Positions 54,194 to 64,000 of a DNA stretch of 64,000 nt are shown here, piece by piece. Within the stretch, counting starts at the first letter, position 1. Each line of letters starts with the position of its first letter. A program made the position numbers and the translations under genes. The stretch spans positions 558,001 to 622,000 of the forward strand of contig OOIN01000012.1 in the NCBI GenBank assembly GCA_900323505.1, in the 5' to 3' direction. The stretch comes from Ustilago trichophora. Lineage: Eukaryota; Basidiomycota; Ustilaginomycetes; Ustilaginales; Ustilaginaceae. The notes under the pieces were generated by a model. The model was not told the DNA's origin and ran no database searches. It saw only the letters and a program-made list of their open reading frames with translations.

Positions 54194-55384
54194 CTAAGCG
54201 AAGGTGCTGCATGCAACCATAGTCGACGGCGCGACCCATTGCCTTGCATCGCACAACCGACGCCAAAAGCAACATTTGTCAGTCTAACCATCTACTCTAT
54301 ATTCTCTACCTTGAACAAAGATACTCACGTAGCGGCAGTGTATCCATAAGCACTAGCATAGTTGGTGTTGGAGCTGGTAATCGGCACGTATGTCTGCGCA
54401 TTTCCGCTGACGTAGCTAGGGTTGGCATTGGTGAAGTTGTAGTAGAGAGTGGCTTTGTTGCAGCCTGCTCCTGCGGTGGTGTAGTAGGGCTGGTCTAGGA
54501 TCGAGCGGTAGGTGGTTTCCGAGATGGGTGAGGAGGGGCTGCGGGAGAAGACGGTTTGGAAGAGGGGGTTGACGAGGCCTGGGCCGTCCAACTGAGCGTT
54601 TCAAATGAGAGGTTTCGTGTGAAGACTGTCAGTAGGGCGGGATGAAGCGCGAGAGGGTGCAACAAGGGTGAGGGCGGGAAAACTTACGGTGTTGACGATG
54701 CCTTGTGCGGCGGCAAAGCTGAGAGTGCTTCCTCCTGCTGGCTTGTATGCCTTTCAAGCATCCAGAGAACAGCACAAAGATGACGGTTAGCTTTCTGGTC
54801 TTAGTTTGAAAGCTGATCAGTCCTACCAATCTACTCACTGCATGAGCAGGATCGAAATATGCCAGCTGAGCGTTGTGCCACTGTGTCACACCACCCACGA
54901 GCGCTGGAATCAACTGGTCCATGTATGTCGTCACGCTCCTCCTGAAAGGCCTACCTCCACCACCTAGCACATCAATGAAAGGCAGGTACACCTCCACCAC
55001 GCTCAATTGCTGTACCTGCAGTGGCACCAGCCCCAAAATCTGGTTTTGCCGAATGTCGTAGTAGTATCCGGCCACGATCTGCATTGGAAAGTACCCGGAA
55101 GGGACGACAGAGGTGGGAAGACCGTGGTTGAGCAAGAGGTTGTAGGGCGAGGCCAGAGAGTAGGCGTCCGAGAGAGGAATGGGGAGGATGAAAGTGGTCA
55201 TGTTGAGCGAGCCGGTTTGGTCGGTGGGGTCGTAGATGTACATTTGGTTCGGAGCTTGTCGCTTGTTAAGGGGGCTGATGGTGGGGACGGCGAGGACGGA
55301 GGTGATGGCAAAGCAGTAGAGTACTGCAATGGTGAGGTACCACCAACTCGTATTGGAGCTCTTTCGGAAATTGGTCTTCGACAT
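54194..55384 (-). CDS. Secreted or type II membrane protein, four exons, unknown function
   Basis: Exons 55384-54839, 54750-54688, 54591-54329 and 54242-54194 encode 306 aa. Donors are GTGAGT, GTAAGT and GTGAGT, and phases are consistent at all joins. The last acceptor (GCAAG|G) is the least certain. The N-terminus has a short basic stretch and one hydrophobic segment (WWYLTIAVLYCFAITSVLAV), a signal peptide or anchor. The lumenal part starts after PTISPLNKRQ, a possible Kex2-type KR site. It contains FDPAHAAYKPAGGSTLSFAA, GPGLVNPLFQTVFSR and a Tyr/Asn/Thr-rich tail with potential N-glycosylation sites. I recognise no domain. The protein looks like a smut-type secretome member, which is inference. 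Confidence 0.62.
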
Positions 55385-56283
55385 GGTGGCTGAGAAGAGG
55401 TGATAGTTCTGGAAAGGCTTGGTAGTACAGAGCAGAGCTTGACGTTGGAGACTGAGTGCAAGTCTGGATTGAGAGAAGATGGGAGGTCGAGTTGATGAAT
55501 CCAAGTGCTGAGAAAAGACCAGAAAGAACCTGCTTATATTTACGTGGGCCTGTTCGACGAGAAACGGTTCGTCACACACGTCTTCAACACTTCACGTCTG
55601 CTGGTTACCTCGTGTAGCACTACTTCGTAGACCGAACGCCATACCGTAAGAGTCTCCTCGGACCCGCTCTGTCCACCCCAAGAGATCTTCCTTTCACTCC
55701 TTCGATACTCACCGTATGAACATTGACTATCGACAATACTCCATAGGCCGTGCGACAACCGACACGGGAATCGCCACCGAACGTGCCATTCCCACACATC
55801 ATGCTCCTCTCCCGCCGCTTCTTCAGATCGACAACAACAAACTGATGGTGGCAAATTGTCGCTCAGGACGATCCGGGAGAGCAACAAAGTGATTTTGTGT
55901 GTCATCTGCCACCTCCGCGAGGCGTTCACGGTATCACCAACGACAGAGACGCGGCAGAAGGAGACGGACGACGATCAGGAAGGGAACGGAAAAGTGGTGC
56001 CACGTGGCGACACTTTGCCGTTGGTGGCGTTGCGATTTTGCAGATCTCCACGCCCCACGCGGTACACTCGCACTTGCAGATGGTCGTACTTTTTCAATTG
56101 CTGAACCTGCGCCACTCTCACACGCACTTTGATCCTTCTCGTTGTTCGTTGGCAAAGCCTCACGTATGCTTGATAGACCCTAAGCTTTGCTGTATGCACG
56201 TATATCTGGCATTAGTACGGTACTGTCTAGTCTGTGAGCGTCTAAGTGTACAGCATGTGTAGCATTGGAAGCGGTCTTGCAGA
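55385..56283. other. Intergenic region
   Basis: About 900 bp between the secreted-protein gene and the 3' end of the JJJ1 homologue. Only shadow-quality ORFs are present. Confidence 0.5.
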
Positions 56284-59064
56284 TCACCTGCGCTTCCCCT
56301 TCTTCCCAGACCCATTCTGCTCGCCAGCCAATGCGTGGCCCGTCTCCCGGATATGGTTGAACAGCTTGCTCCTGCTCTCAAAACCTGCTTTGCAGACGTT
56401 GCACCATTCCTTGCTCTTTCCTGTTGGCTTAGATTTGCCCTTTTTGCCCTTTCCAGGCGCCTCATCCTCCTCGAAATCGTCTTCGAATGTCTTTTTTGAC
56501 TTTGAGGAGGCATCCTGCTTGGCTTCGGCCGCGATGAGCACTGCTGGGTCGATGTTTTGTTCTTGAAGCAGAAGCAGGCGTTTCTCGAGGCTGAACAGAT
56601 GTTGATCGACCGATTGAGGGGCGAGCTCTCGGATCGCTTTGGCGAGGTTGAGAAGATACTCGGGATTCGGACCAGAGGGACCGGCGCACGTGTATATGCG
56701 CTGTGCGAGGGCATCTAGTGACTGCGGGCCGACAAAGGCCGGGTTGGAAGGTAAACCAACGTAGACGAGTGCGTTCTTCAGCACCATCTTCTCCTCGCCG
56801 TCGTCTTCAGACTTGGTGTAGAGAGGCACATGCATCGCGCTGTACCCGTTCTTCTCTCGGTAATCCAGGTATTGACGCACAACCTGTGCATGCTCGGGAT
56901 CGATGGTAAACGACATACCCCACACAATATCGCCTTCAGGCGACTTGGGTTCGTCCACTTTGGCTGTCTTGCGGAGAGGGTGCCAGTCGGTGGCTTTGAC
57001 AAGCGTCACGACGCGGCCAGGACGCTCGCGAGTACCGCGGTGGTCGACAGAATGTTGAGCGAAACGACGAACAAAGCCTTTGATGTAGCAGGGTGTTGCA
57101 GCGACGACATAGGGTGGCGGCTTGAAGATGAGGCTGCCATATCCAAAGATATCGAACGAGCCGGGTGGCCGTGAGAGGGGTGGCAAGGGTGGCGGGACGG
57201 TGGAAGAGAAAGCAGACGCGGGGATGAAGGGATCTATGAGTCCTCCCCATGGATCGTCCTCATTCGCCGCAGCATCTTTCGATGCTGGAGGTTTGGCATC
57301 GGCCTTCGCTGTTGCCATGGAAGGCTGAGACGACGATGGCGGTTGCGTCGGTGCACTCTCCTCGTCACCTGCTCCTACCTCGTCGCATACATCCGTCCCA
57401 TTCTCGCTGCCGATTGCACCCTCGTCATCGATAACGTGAACAGAAGGTGCGTCCGGCGTCTCTTCCGGTGTCTCTTCTCTTTGCTCCTTTCTTGGTACTG
57501 CCTCTGTTTTGGCCTTGGGCTTGGTCTGCTTGCGATTGAGATCTTGCACCACGAACCCGAACCCATCCTCGTCAAGTGTGCGTCCGGCCACTTCTTCCAT
57601 CTGTCTGCGCTTTTTGGCCTGCTTCTTTTGCTTCTTGCTCTTGCCACCCGCGGTGTCTGCGGCAAAGCTGGGTATCGAGAAGCCAGCTGAGATGTTTTCG
57701 TCTGCCTTTTTCTGTGCTTTGCCGCCGTCTAGGTGCATATCAGCCAGAGAGGCATCGATGGCAATATCGTCTGCGTCCAACCCCAGACCGAGCTCGTCTT
57801 CCTCGTCTTGCATCTCGCGTTGGAGCTTTTGGACTGCTTTCTTGTGCTTGGCGCTGCGCTCGTGATTGCGGAAAGCTGCCTCAGATTGGAAGAGCTTGTC
57901 GCAGGCAACACAGTCCCAGCCAGAGTATGAGGGATCATCGAGTGGATCAAGAGCTCCAGTCGAGCCTGCAAGCTCGCCCTCATCGTCCTCCTCGTCATCG
58001 CTACCATCTTCTTCGTCAGCCTCCTCGTCCTCAACCTCCTCTTCTTCGTCAGAGAAGCGGTACTCGGGCTGTTGCCAGCTCTGCGCCTGGTACGATTGGG
58101 CACGCGCCTCTCGCTCGAGCCTAATCTTTTCTGCTTCCGCTTTTCTTCTCGCGAGATCGGCGGCTGAGCCAGGTCCGGTCGAGTTGAGTTCGCTCTGAAA
58201 CTTCTTGTATCTTGGATCTCGCTTGCGGACGAACGCGGCGAGAGAGCGGACGGCGTCGTTGTACTCGCGGCGAGCAGCGTCTCGTGAACGCTTATTCTCC
58301 TTCTCCATGAGTCGCTTGACTCGTCGATCCGGTGCATCGCGGAGATCATACTTATCGAACCAGCCGAAGCTCTTGCGTGACTGGAAATTCATGAAGAAGT
58401 TATAGAAATCCTTGAGTGGAGTCTGATGGACGGCAGCTTCCTGGCCCTTGACATTCGAATAGGGAGTGTGGCTGTAGCCAAACGAAGGGTAGGCATCAGC
58501 AGAAGGAATGCTGGTGTCTTTCTCTTCCCCTGGGTAGGGTGCAGCAACACGCTCCTCCTGTGCAAGGCGTTCGAACAAGCGGCGATAGGTGGCATAGAAG
58601 CTGTTGTCGCCATCGGTAAAGTCCTTTGCTAAGCTGGGGTCGAAGAAGCGAAGCAGCGCTTTGGCGGTCAGACCTCGCGAAGAACTTGTTGGCTGTGGTG
58701 CTTCAGCAGCTCCTGATCGGAAGGCTTCGAAGACCTCTTCATCGTCGAGATCTGGGCCCTCGCCGTTCATCAGCCGCTCGCGATTCTGATCGTACCACGC
58801 ACGCTCCGTATCATCAGAGAGAATCTCGTATGCCTCTTGAAGCTTGTGAAAGATCTTGTTAGCTTGTTCCACGTTGTCTGGGTTCTTGTCTGGATGGTGC
58901 TTGAGAGCGAGCTTGCGATAGGCTTTGCGAATCTCGTCCGATGATGCTGTCTCTTCAACGTGGAGGAGCTCGTAGTAGTCAACAAAGGCGGGATCGCCGT
59001 TGGCGTCGGAGGCGGTGCCTCCGGCCGCACCCGCCTTCTTGTGCGACGATTGGGAGGCACCCAT
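56284..59064 (-). CDS. JJJ1: JJJ1-type J-domain/zinc-finger protein with an embedded ChaC gamma-glutamylcyclotransferase domain
   Basis: One uninterrupted 926-aa frame. The J domain lies at about residues 28-93 ([23 protein letters not shown] at 57-59). It is followed by the Jjj1 middle region ([20 protein letters not shown]) and a first C2H2 finger at about 383-410 ([20 protein letters not shown]). An acidic and Lys-rich linker comes next. A complete ChaC domain at about 636-810 contains [47 protein letters not shown] (with the catalytic Glu position), ALVYVGLP and [19 protein letters not shown]. The second C2H2 finger lies at about 888-912 ([20 protein letters not shown]). Jjj1 stimulates Ssa ATPase to release Arx1 from cytoplasmic pre-60S; ChaC2-type enzymes cleave glutathione. 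The combination is unusual. It is divergent from LUC7. Confidence 0.9.
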   Translation of the reverse strand: MGASQSSHKKAGAAGGTASDANGDPAFVDYYELLHVEETASSDEIRKAYRKLALKHHPDKNPDNVEQANKIFHKLQEAYEILSDDTERAWYDQNRERLMNGEGPDLDDEEVFEAFRSGAAEAPQPTSSSRGLTAKALLRFFDPSLAKDFTDGDNSFYATYRRLFERLAQEERVAAPYPGEEKDTSIPSADAYPSFGYSHTPYSNVKGQEAAVHQTPLKDFYNFFMNFQSRKSFGWFDKYDLRDAPDRRVKRLMEKENKRSRDAARREYNDAVRSLAAFVRKRDPRYKKFQSELNSTGPGSAADLARRKAEAEKIRLEREARAQSYQAQSWQQPEYRFSDEEEEVEDEEADEEDGSDDEEDDEGELAGSTGALDPLDDPSYSGWDCVACDKLFQSEAAFRNHERSAKHKKAVQKLQREMQDEEDELGLGLDADDIAIDASLADMHLDGGKAQKKADENISAGFSIPSFAADTAGGKSKKQKKQAKKRRQMEEVAGRTLDEDGFGFVVQDLNRKQTKPKAKTEAVPRKEQREETPEETPDAPSVHVIDDEGAIGSENGTDVCDEVGAGDEESAPTQPPSSSQPSMATAKADAKPPASKDAAANEDDPWGGLIDPFIPASAFSSTVPPPLPPLSRPPGSFDIFGYGSLIFKPPPYVVAATPCYIKGFVRRFAQHSVDHRGTRERPGRVVTLVKATDWHPLRKTAKVDEPKSPEGDIVWGMSFTIDPEHAQVVRQYLDYREKNGYSAMHVPLYTKSEDDGEEKMVLKNALVYVGLPSNPAFVGPQSLDALAQRIYTCAGPSGPNPEYLLNLAKAIRELAPQSVDQHLFSLEKRLLLLQEQNIDPAVLIAAEAKQDASSKSKKTFEDDFEEDEAPGKGKKGKSKPTGKSKEWCNVCKAGFESRSKLFNHIRETGHALAGEQNGSGKKGKRR

Positions 59065-59414
59065 GGTTGGCTTCTAGGAGATGATGCTGGTTGATGGTTG
59101 GTCAGGTCCAAAGTATGAAAGCTTACTGAAGTCGTGTGCACTTGTGCCACCACACTCAGCATTCGGAAAGCTGCAACCTTGAATTGCCGTCAAAAATTCC
59201 AGGAGCCACTTTCGGAAGTCGGGATTTTTGGCTCAAGACCGACGCTCCAAAACTCGAACATCCTTTCGCTTCCGTTCATCACTTGACAACATCCGCACCA
59301 TTGCCCTATCCTCTCATTTCGCCTCGATTTGCTTCGCTTCCGAAGTACGAGAGATAGGACCGCTCCTTCAACAGCTGCAGACGCTGATTTATCGGTCCAA
59401 CACTTGCAGCCAAG
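59065..59414. other. Divergent promoter, JJJ1 homologue / LUC7
   Basis: 350 bp between opposite starts. It contains TCGGAAGTCGG at 59212-59222, identical to the motif in the NSA1/NMT promoter. Confidence 0.5.
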
Positions 59415-60712
59415 ATGGGTCGCAAAGCAGAGGTGCAGCGCATGCTGCTCGAGAAGCTCATGGGTCCCGAAGGTGAGTCTACCCAACCGTCAGCACCTCT
59501 AATGCATGGCTGATGATGTCTCATACTGACGCCGCCATGGTTTCGCTGCTACTTCTCGACAGCCATGGGCACACCGACAGCCAACTTGCATTTCACCGAT
59601 CCCAAGGTGTGCCGCAACTTTCTGTGCGGCACCTGTCCACACGACCTTTTTGCCAACACCGTAGGTAACCACAATCGTCTTTGTCCACACGGTCGAACGT
59701 ATTTTCTAACTTTAGCTAATTCTCTCTTCTCATCGCACCTTTGGCAACCACCCTGGCCTTTGCCGCTCAACAGAAAGTAGATCTAGGCCCATGCCCGAAA
59801 TCGCACACGCCCAAGTACAAGGACGAATACCGCAAAGCTCTTGCTGCAGGCGAACGCTTCCCCAACTTTGAGCGAGAACACGAGCACAACATCTTCTCCT
59901 TCATCTCGGACATCGATCGCAAGATTGCTGCCAACAAGCGACGTCTCGAACAGACACCTGAAGAATTGGCACGCTTTGCCAACATGAATCGCGAGATTTC
60001 CGAGATTGAAACCGCGCTCGCCGCTGTCATGGCCGAAGTTGAAGCATTGGGAGAGCAAGGTCAAATCGAAGAGTCGCTCGCTGAGCTGGCAAAAGCTGAC
60101 GCGCTAAAGGAAGAAAAGGCGCAGAAGGAGAAGGAGCTGCACAACGCCCAGGAGAACTCGGGTGCGAGTGGTCACCAGAAGCTGAGGGTATGCGACGTGT
60201 GCGGTGCCTACTTAAGTATCTTGGACTCGGATCGAAGGTTGGCGGATCACTTTGGAGGAAAGATGCATTTGGGATACCTGAGGTTGAGGGAGATGATCGG
60301 CGAGTTTGACGAGAGGAGACGCAACCCGAACGCGCCGCCGATGGGGATGCCTTCGACCGCAGCAGCCGTGCAGCCGAAGAATGGGAGCACAAACGGACAT
60401 CCGTCAGCTGGTAGTGCGACAGCGTCAGGGACACAGAATGAATCGGGACCAGTACCTTCACGGTCAGAAAGGGATCGCGAACGCGAGCGCGACTTTGAAC
60501 GGGAACGAGAACGCAGAGATCGCGAACGCAAGGAGAGCCGCGAACAGCGCGCCGCTGCCGATACCGAGACGGACGGGAAGCGTGCAGGTGAAGAGGGCGA
60601 AGTCAAGGAAGAGGAAGGCGAGATGGCTTCCGACGATGCAGCAGGCTCGAGATCACAATCTCGAGTCAAGGAAGAAGATCGCAAACGCAGTCGGTCGCCT
60701 TCGCACAGGTAG
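59415..60712 (+). CDS. LUC7: LUC7-like U1 snRNP protein
   Basis: Three exons, 59415-59472, 59563-59660 and 59774-60712, encode 364 aa. Donors are GAAG|GTGAGT and ACC|GTAGGT; acceptors are GACAG|CC and CAACAG|AAA. The joins give the expected start RKAEVQRMLLEKLMGPEA, then VCRNFLCGTCPHDLFANT and KVDLGPCPKSHTPKY. This holds the first zinc finger (C-x5-C type with later Cys/His). A coiled-coil middle follows, then the second finger (RVCDVCGAYLSILDSDRRLA, then DHFGGKMHLGYLRLR). The C-terminus is an Arg/Glu/Asp- and Ser/Arg-rich tail. Luc7 stabilises U1 on 5' splice sites. Domain order and length agree with the family. Confidence 0.94.
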
Positions 60713-61086
60713 CTGTCGGCGCTGTCTTTGCGCGGCTCTTACGCCCATGCTGCTGGGTGCCATGTCTGATATTGTTCGAGGCCCTCGATTCTCTACATGT
60801 CATCCAAACTGTACTTTTAGTTCTTACGAGTGAATCAAGCTGATCGCTCGTTGCACACGACAGGATGGGCTGTACAGTATGAAAGCGCGCTGGATTGACT
60901 TTTGAGGACGCGCTGCTGTGTGTGAGGAAGAAGAAGAAGAAGCCAATTTCCGTCTTCCGAAGGGTAAGTGCTCCACATTTCTACAACTTTGCTCACTACT
61001 TCGCACAAACACTTTTCGGATCTTCCACCATCCGCCTTAGCCTCTATCTGTACGCAAACGACCATCGTCTCGGAGCAAGAGCAACT
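60713..61086. other. Intergenic region, LUC7 3' side and DIB1 promoter
   Basis: About 370 bp. It contains the motif relative CCGTCTTCCGA (reverse complement TCGGAAGACGG) at 60950-60960 and one GTACAGTA at 60872-60879. Confidence 0.5.
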
Positions 61087-61725
61087 ATGTCTTACTTCCT
61101 GCCTCATTTGCCAACCGGCTGGCATGTCGACCAGGCGATTTTATCAGAAGAAGATCGCGTGGTCATCATCCGCTTCGGCCATGATACAGACCCGGTCTGC
61201 ATGGAGATGGACGAGACGCTCTACAAGATCTCGACCGCTGTGCAAAATTTTGCGGTGATCTACCTAGTCGACATTACACAGGTTCCCGACTTTAACAAGA
61301 TGTACGAGCTGTATGATGCTTGTTCGACCATGTTTTTCTACCGCAACAAGCACATCATGATTGATTTGGGGACTGGTAACAATAACAAGATGTAAGTGCA
61401 ACCGCATTACAAAGACAAGGTGATGCAATGTCAAGGAAGACCTAAATGCTGACGAGCTAATCGCTGTTCTACTCTGCAGCAACTGGGCGATAACGGACCG
61501 GCAAGAGCTGATCGATATCGTAGAGGTGGTGTACAGAGGAGCGAGCAAGGGTAGAGGTCTGGTCATCAGTCCGAAAGGTAAGTTGATCCTTCGCAGGAGT
61601 CCTGCTCTGCTTCTCGATGAAAAGCTCGCGAGAGCCATGGGTCTGGAGACGAGACACTTGCTGATCGAATCTATCATGCATGCTCTCATGGCCCAACAGA
61701 CTACTCGACAAGACAGCAATACTAG
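61087..61725 (+). CDS. DIB1: DIB1/DIM1 thioredoxin-like U5 snRNP protein
   Basis: Three exons, 61087-61391, 61480-61577 and 61700-61725, encode 142 aa, exactly the family length. Splices are AAGAT|GTAAGT...CTGCAG|CAACTGG and AAAG|GTAAGT...CAACAG|ACTAC. The protein opens MSYFLPHLPTGWHVDQAI and continues with IRFGHDTDPVCMEMDETLYK, YLVDITQVPDFNKMYELYD, FFYRNKHIMIDLGTGNNNK, INWAITDRQELIDIVEVVYR and GRGLVISPKDYST. It ends RQQY, where most family members end KYRY or similar. Dib1 sits in the U4/U6.U5 tri-snRNP and must leave for spliceosome activation. The identification is secure; the last exon is only 26 nt. Confidence 0.96.
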
Positions 61726-62812
61726 TCAGACAGCAACCCATCTCTGGTGCTTGGCCCCCACATATATACCCCCAGCCGTTTCCAAAGTGACGCTTGACAA
61801 CCTTTGTACTTCAGTCGACATCCCACAGATGACCTCTATTCAGAAAACTTTTCGGAGCTAAGGAGGGCTCGCATGCATGCTGTCATTTGACCAAGTTGGC
61901 TCAGTCTAACCGATAAGGAGAGACTTCGGAGTTGCAAGATGATCGAGCAAGCTTGATCATCGTCGACTATGTTGTGAGGTTGCAACTTCAAGGAAAGACG
62001 CAGTCGTGCTTTTCCAATTGCAACTCGGCCATCGAAGTGTGTCAGAACTCTTGCTGTGAGAGATGTTCTTTGACACTCTTGAGATTGGCAACGCACCGAC
62101 ACTAGTCGCTCATTATTACAGGTTTGACTGATTTCGATCGAGATTGTTGGTCATCCTTGCACTGAAAGTGTGACGCGATGCTGAGCATAACCATGATTGA
62201 ATGCAGCGATGACGAGTCTGGAGAAAGAGATAGGCTTGATCGACTCAATTTGAATTTGCGACTTGACGCATGATCCGAGCTTGTTTTCTCTTGGTATTGT
62301 AGCCCAAAAAAAATATATGAGCGTGTCAGCGTGTGAGCTGTGCATGTGGCGTCCGTCTACTGTGTTGTAGCCGATCCTGAGCCGATGATATGCAATTTCA
62401 GCTTTTCCGGTTCACTGTTGGCTTACATTTTTGCATTCCATCGCAACGCCAACGCTCAACTGACTCTACCAGCATTCGAGTATCGAGTCGCTGAGCGGGA
62501 ACTGCGCAGGTCTCGTCCCCATCATCACTCTTGTCTTTCCAACACCAACGAGTTCGACGGCATTCCTCTTTACATACCGTTCCTTCAAGCATCGACTTCG
62601 CAAACTGCGGCATCGCTCATCGTGCTCTCACTACAATCATCCTGTCCATCACGCGGCGGTGCCCCCCTTCAGCAGTCATCTCTGCAGCGGTCGACTTGCT
62701 TCGCCGGCCTAAATTCAACTCGGCAGAAGCCACCACATCCTGCTTCAAGTTCCCTCGCCTGCCTCCCTCCGACACAACAGCTTCCTCGTGACTTCCCCAC
62801 CTCATACTCATC
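61726..62812. other. Intergenic region
   Basis: About 1.1 kb before the right-edge gene, with a pyrimidine-rich leader in the last 200 bases. No supported gene. Confidence 0.5.
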
Positions 62813-64000
62813 ATGGTCAAGGTCAAGTTGAGGGTCCCACTCTCCTCCGCCCCACGCGAGACTTCCTCTCCGCTCGCCAATCCTCTTCGCAGTGCTCCGG
62901 ACTATTCGGATGACGAAGATCCAGCCACACCTCTCCGTGAAGTCGCAACTCAAGAAGCCGGCCTCGAAGGCTCTGATGCAGAAGAGCTCGACGAGGAAGA
63001 TGATGAGGATCAGGAGGCCGACGAGTTGGACGAACTGGATGAGCTCGAGGCAGACGACGATCCACTCTCCAAGGCAGGTTCCAGCTCCACGCCTACCATA
63101 CGCAGGAGCATCACGCTCAAGCCGCGCTCTTCCAAAGGCGGGGCGACTTCCTCCGCTTCGCCATCCGTTGATGGTTCAGCGAGCCCGCTTCCAGGTGGCA
63201 AGGTGGTGAAACGTGCAAACACGGCCAGAATGGCACAGGCACAATCGCTCACCGTGGAGGAACTGGATGCGCTGCCTGCAGCAAAGAGGAGAAAGACGGC
63301 TAAAGCCAGAGGTGCCGCTGGACCAGGTCGAGGCTGGAGGAAAGGTTTGACCAAAGGTCAGAAGCCGGTGTACGAACTTCCACCCGCAGAGACGACACCT
63401 GCATCGTTCGGCAACACTTCGAACGCACGCCCTTCCCCTACCACCACCGCAGTCAAGACCGAGGGCACTCCCACACCATCCACCATTCTTCCCAAACCCA
63501 AACTCGCTGCCCCGCCCGCTGCTTTTGGCGAGAGCAGCAGCAGACCAACCAATCCATCTGCATCCGTCAGACCTTCAGGAAGCGCTCCCGGTGGCTCTTC
63601 TTCGGGTGCTGTTGCATCGATCAAGATCGTCTCCGGTCCAGGCGGTCACACGTTTACAGGTGACCTCAACGCCAAAGCAGGCACAGCAAAGAATCCGGGC
63701 TTTCGATATCCCCCACTCCCCAGCTCACGTGCGGGACCGCCCGTCCAGCCAATTGCGAGGATTCCAACCTCGTTCCAGGCGGTCATTCCACTTGAAAGGA
63801 ACGCAAGGCAGCCAAGGCGTTGGGTCAAGGGCAAGAGAGAGATTCTCAGCATGGGCGGTAGACCATGGAGCATCCCCGTTTTTTACGGCGGTGAGGATAG
63901 GGGATATGAGAAGAAGGTTGACGCGCCTCCTGCCGCTGCTAGTGCTAGTGCAACGGCGGGAACAGGAATTGCAGGAGCAGGAGGAGAAAAGCCTGCCAGC
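62813..64000 (+). CDS. Nuclear-type protein, possibly INO80 subunit Ies4-like, partial (3' end off the window)
   Basis: The frame is open from ATG 62813 to the edge (396 codons). It opens MVKVKLRVPLSSAPRETSS, followed by an acidic Glu/Asp-rich block (about residues 50-85). A basic Gly/Arg-rich segment follows at about 160-190 (AAKRRKTAKARGAAGPGRGW, then RKGLTKGQKPVYELPP). After a Ser/Thr/Pro-rich stretch comes a second conserved-looking block (FRYPPLPSSRAG, RRWVKGKREILSMGGRPWSI). The acidic block plus the GPGRGWRKGL-type segment resembles fungal Ies4 of the INO80 chromatin remodeller, but this is a weak, pattern-based suggestion. The family is otherwise unrecognised. Confidence 0.6.
   Translation, partial: MVKVKLRVPLSSAPRETSSPLANPLRSAPDYSDDEDPATPLREVATQEAGLEGSDAEELDEEDDEDQEADELDELDELEADDDPLSKAGSSSTPTIRRSITLKPRSSKGGATSSASPSVDGSASPLPGGKVVKRANTARMAQAQSLTVEELDALPAAKRRKTAKARGAAGPGRGWRKGLTKGQKPVYELPPAETTPASFGNTSNARPSPTTTAVKTEGTPTPSTILPKPKLAAPPAAFGESSSRPTNPSASVRPSGSAPGGSSSGAVASIKIVSGPGGHTFTGDLNAKAGTAKNPGFRYPPLPSSRAGPPVQPIARIPTSFQAVIPLERNARQPRRWVKGKREILSMGGRPWSIPVFYGGEDRGYEKKVDAPPAAASASATAGTGIAGAGGEKPAS

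Noticed and set aside
1..64000. A dedicated biosynthetic, defence or CRISPR-like system
   Set aside because: No secondary-metabolite core enzymes, toxin-antitoxin-like pairs, CRISPR repeats or prokaryotic operons are visible. Gene content is typical eukaryotic housekeeping plus one transposon.

Overview
This window comes from a compact, GC-rich basidiomycete genome, most likely a smut fungus (Ustilaginales: the Ustilago, Sporisorium or Pseudozyma type). The evidence is the closely packed genes on both strands, long Ser/Ala/Gln-rich proteins that are mostly intronless, short GTRAGT...YAG introns, pyrimidine-rich leaders, and fungal-specific families (White Collar-2, SOG2, Dsc3, Zn2Cys6 regulators). 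The genus is inferred from style and gene content, not proven.

Layout, left to right. A partial White Collar-2-like PAS protein runs off the left edge, followed by a 4.5 kb gene-poor stretch. Next come a UAS/UBX ER membrane protein and, divergently, PWP2 (one intron). NAD(P)HX epimerase (NNR1) converges with a Gyp7-like TBC GTPase-activating protein. A Cep57/Ppc89-type spindle-pole protein converges with NSA1. N-myristoyltransferase converges with SOG2. From 32.4 to 35.2 kb lies a two-gene PIF/Harbinger-type transposon: a split DDE transposase and a convergent Myb/SANT-like protein. Then follow a zinc-finger/G-patch protein, a conserved protein of unknown function, ALG2, a small GPI-anchored-type secreted protein, a sphingolipid delta-4 desaturase, SWD2, a Zn2Cys6 transcription factor, DSC3, a four-exon secreted or membrane protein, a JJJ1 homologue with a ChaC domain embedded in it, LUC7, DIB1, and a partial basic/acidic nuclear protein (possibly Ies4-like) at the right edge.

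Several genes share processes: ribosome biogenesis (PWP2, NSA1, JJJ1), pre-mRNA splicing (G-patch protein, LUC7, DIB1), the Dsc/ERAD ubiquitin machinery (UBX protein, DSC3), and lipid, glycan and membrane modification (desaturase, ALG2, NMT). These look like ordinary housekeeping genes and not a dedicated cluster.

The most unusual items are the JJJ1-ChaC fusion; an AUG-less but strongly mitochondrial-presequence-like N-terminal extension of NNR1; the apparently intact Harbinger element with its odd GATC-rich intervening sequence; an insertion just ahead of the catalytic C-terminus of NMT; and two repeated promoter or intergenic motifs. Splice structures were worked out by hand from donor/acceptor motifs, reading frame and protein-family continuity. 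No database search or expression data was available.
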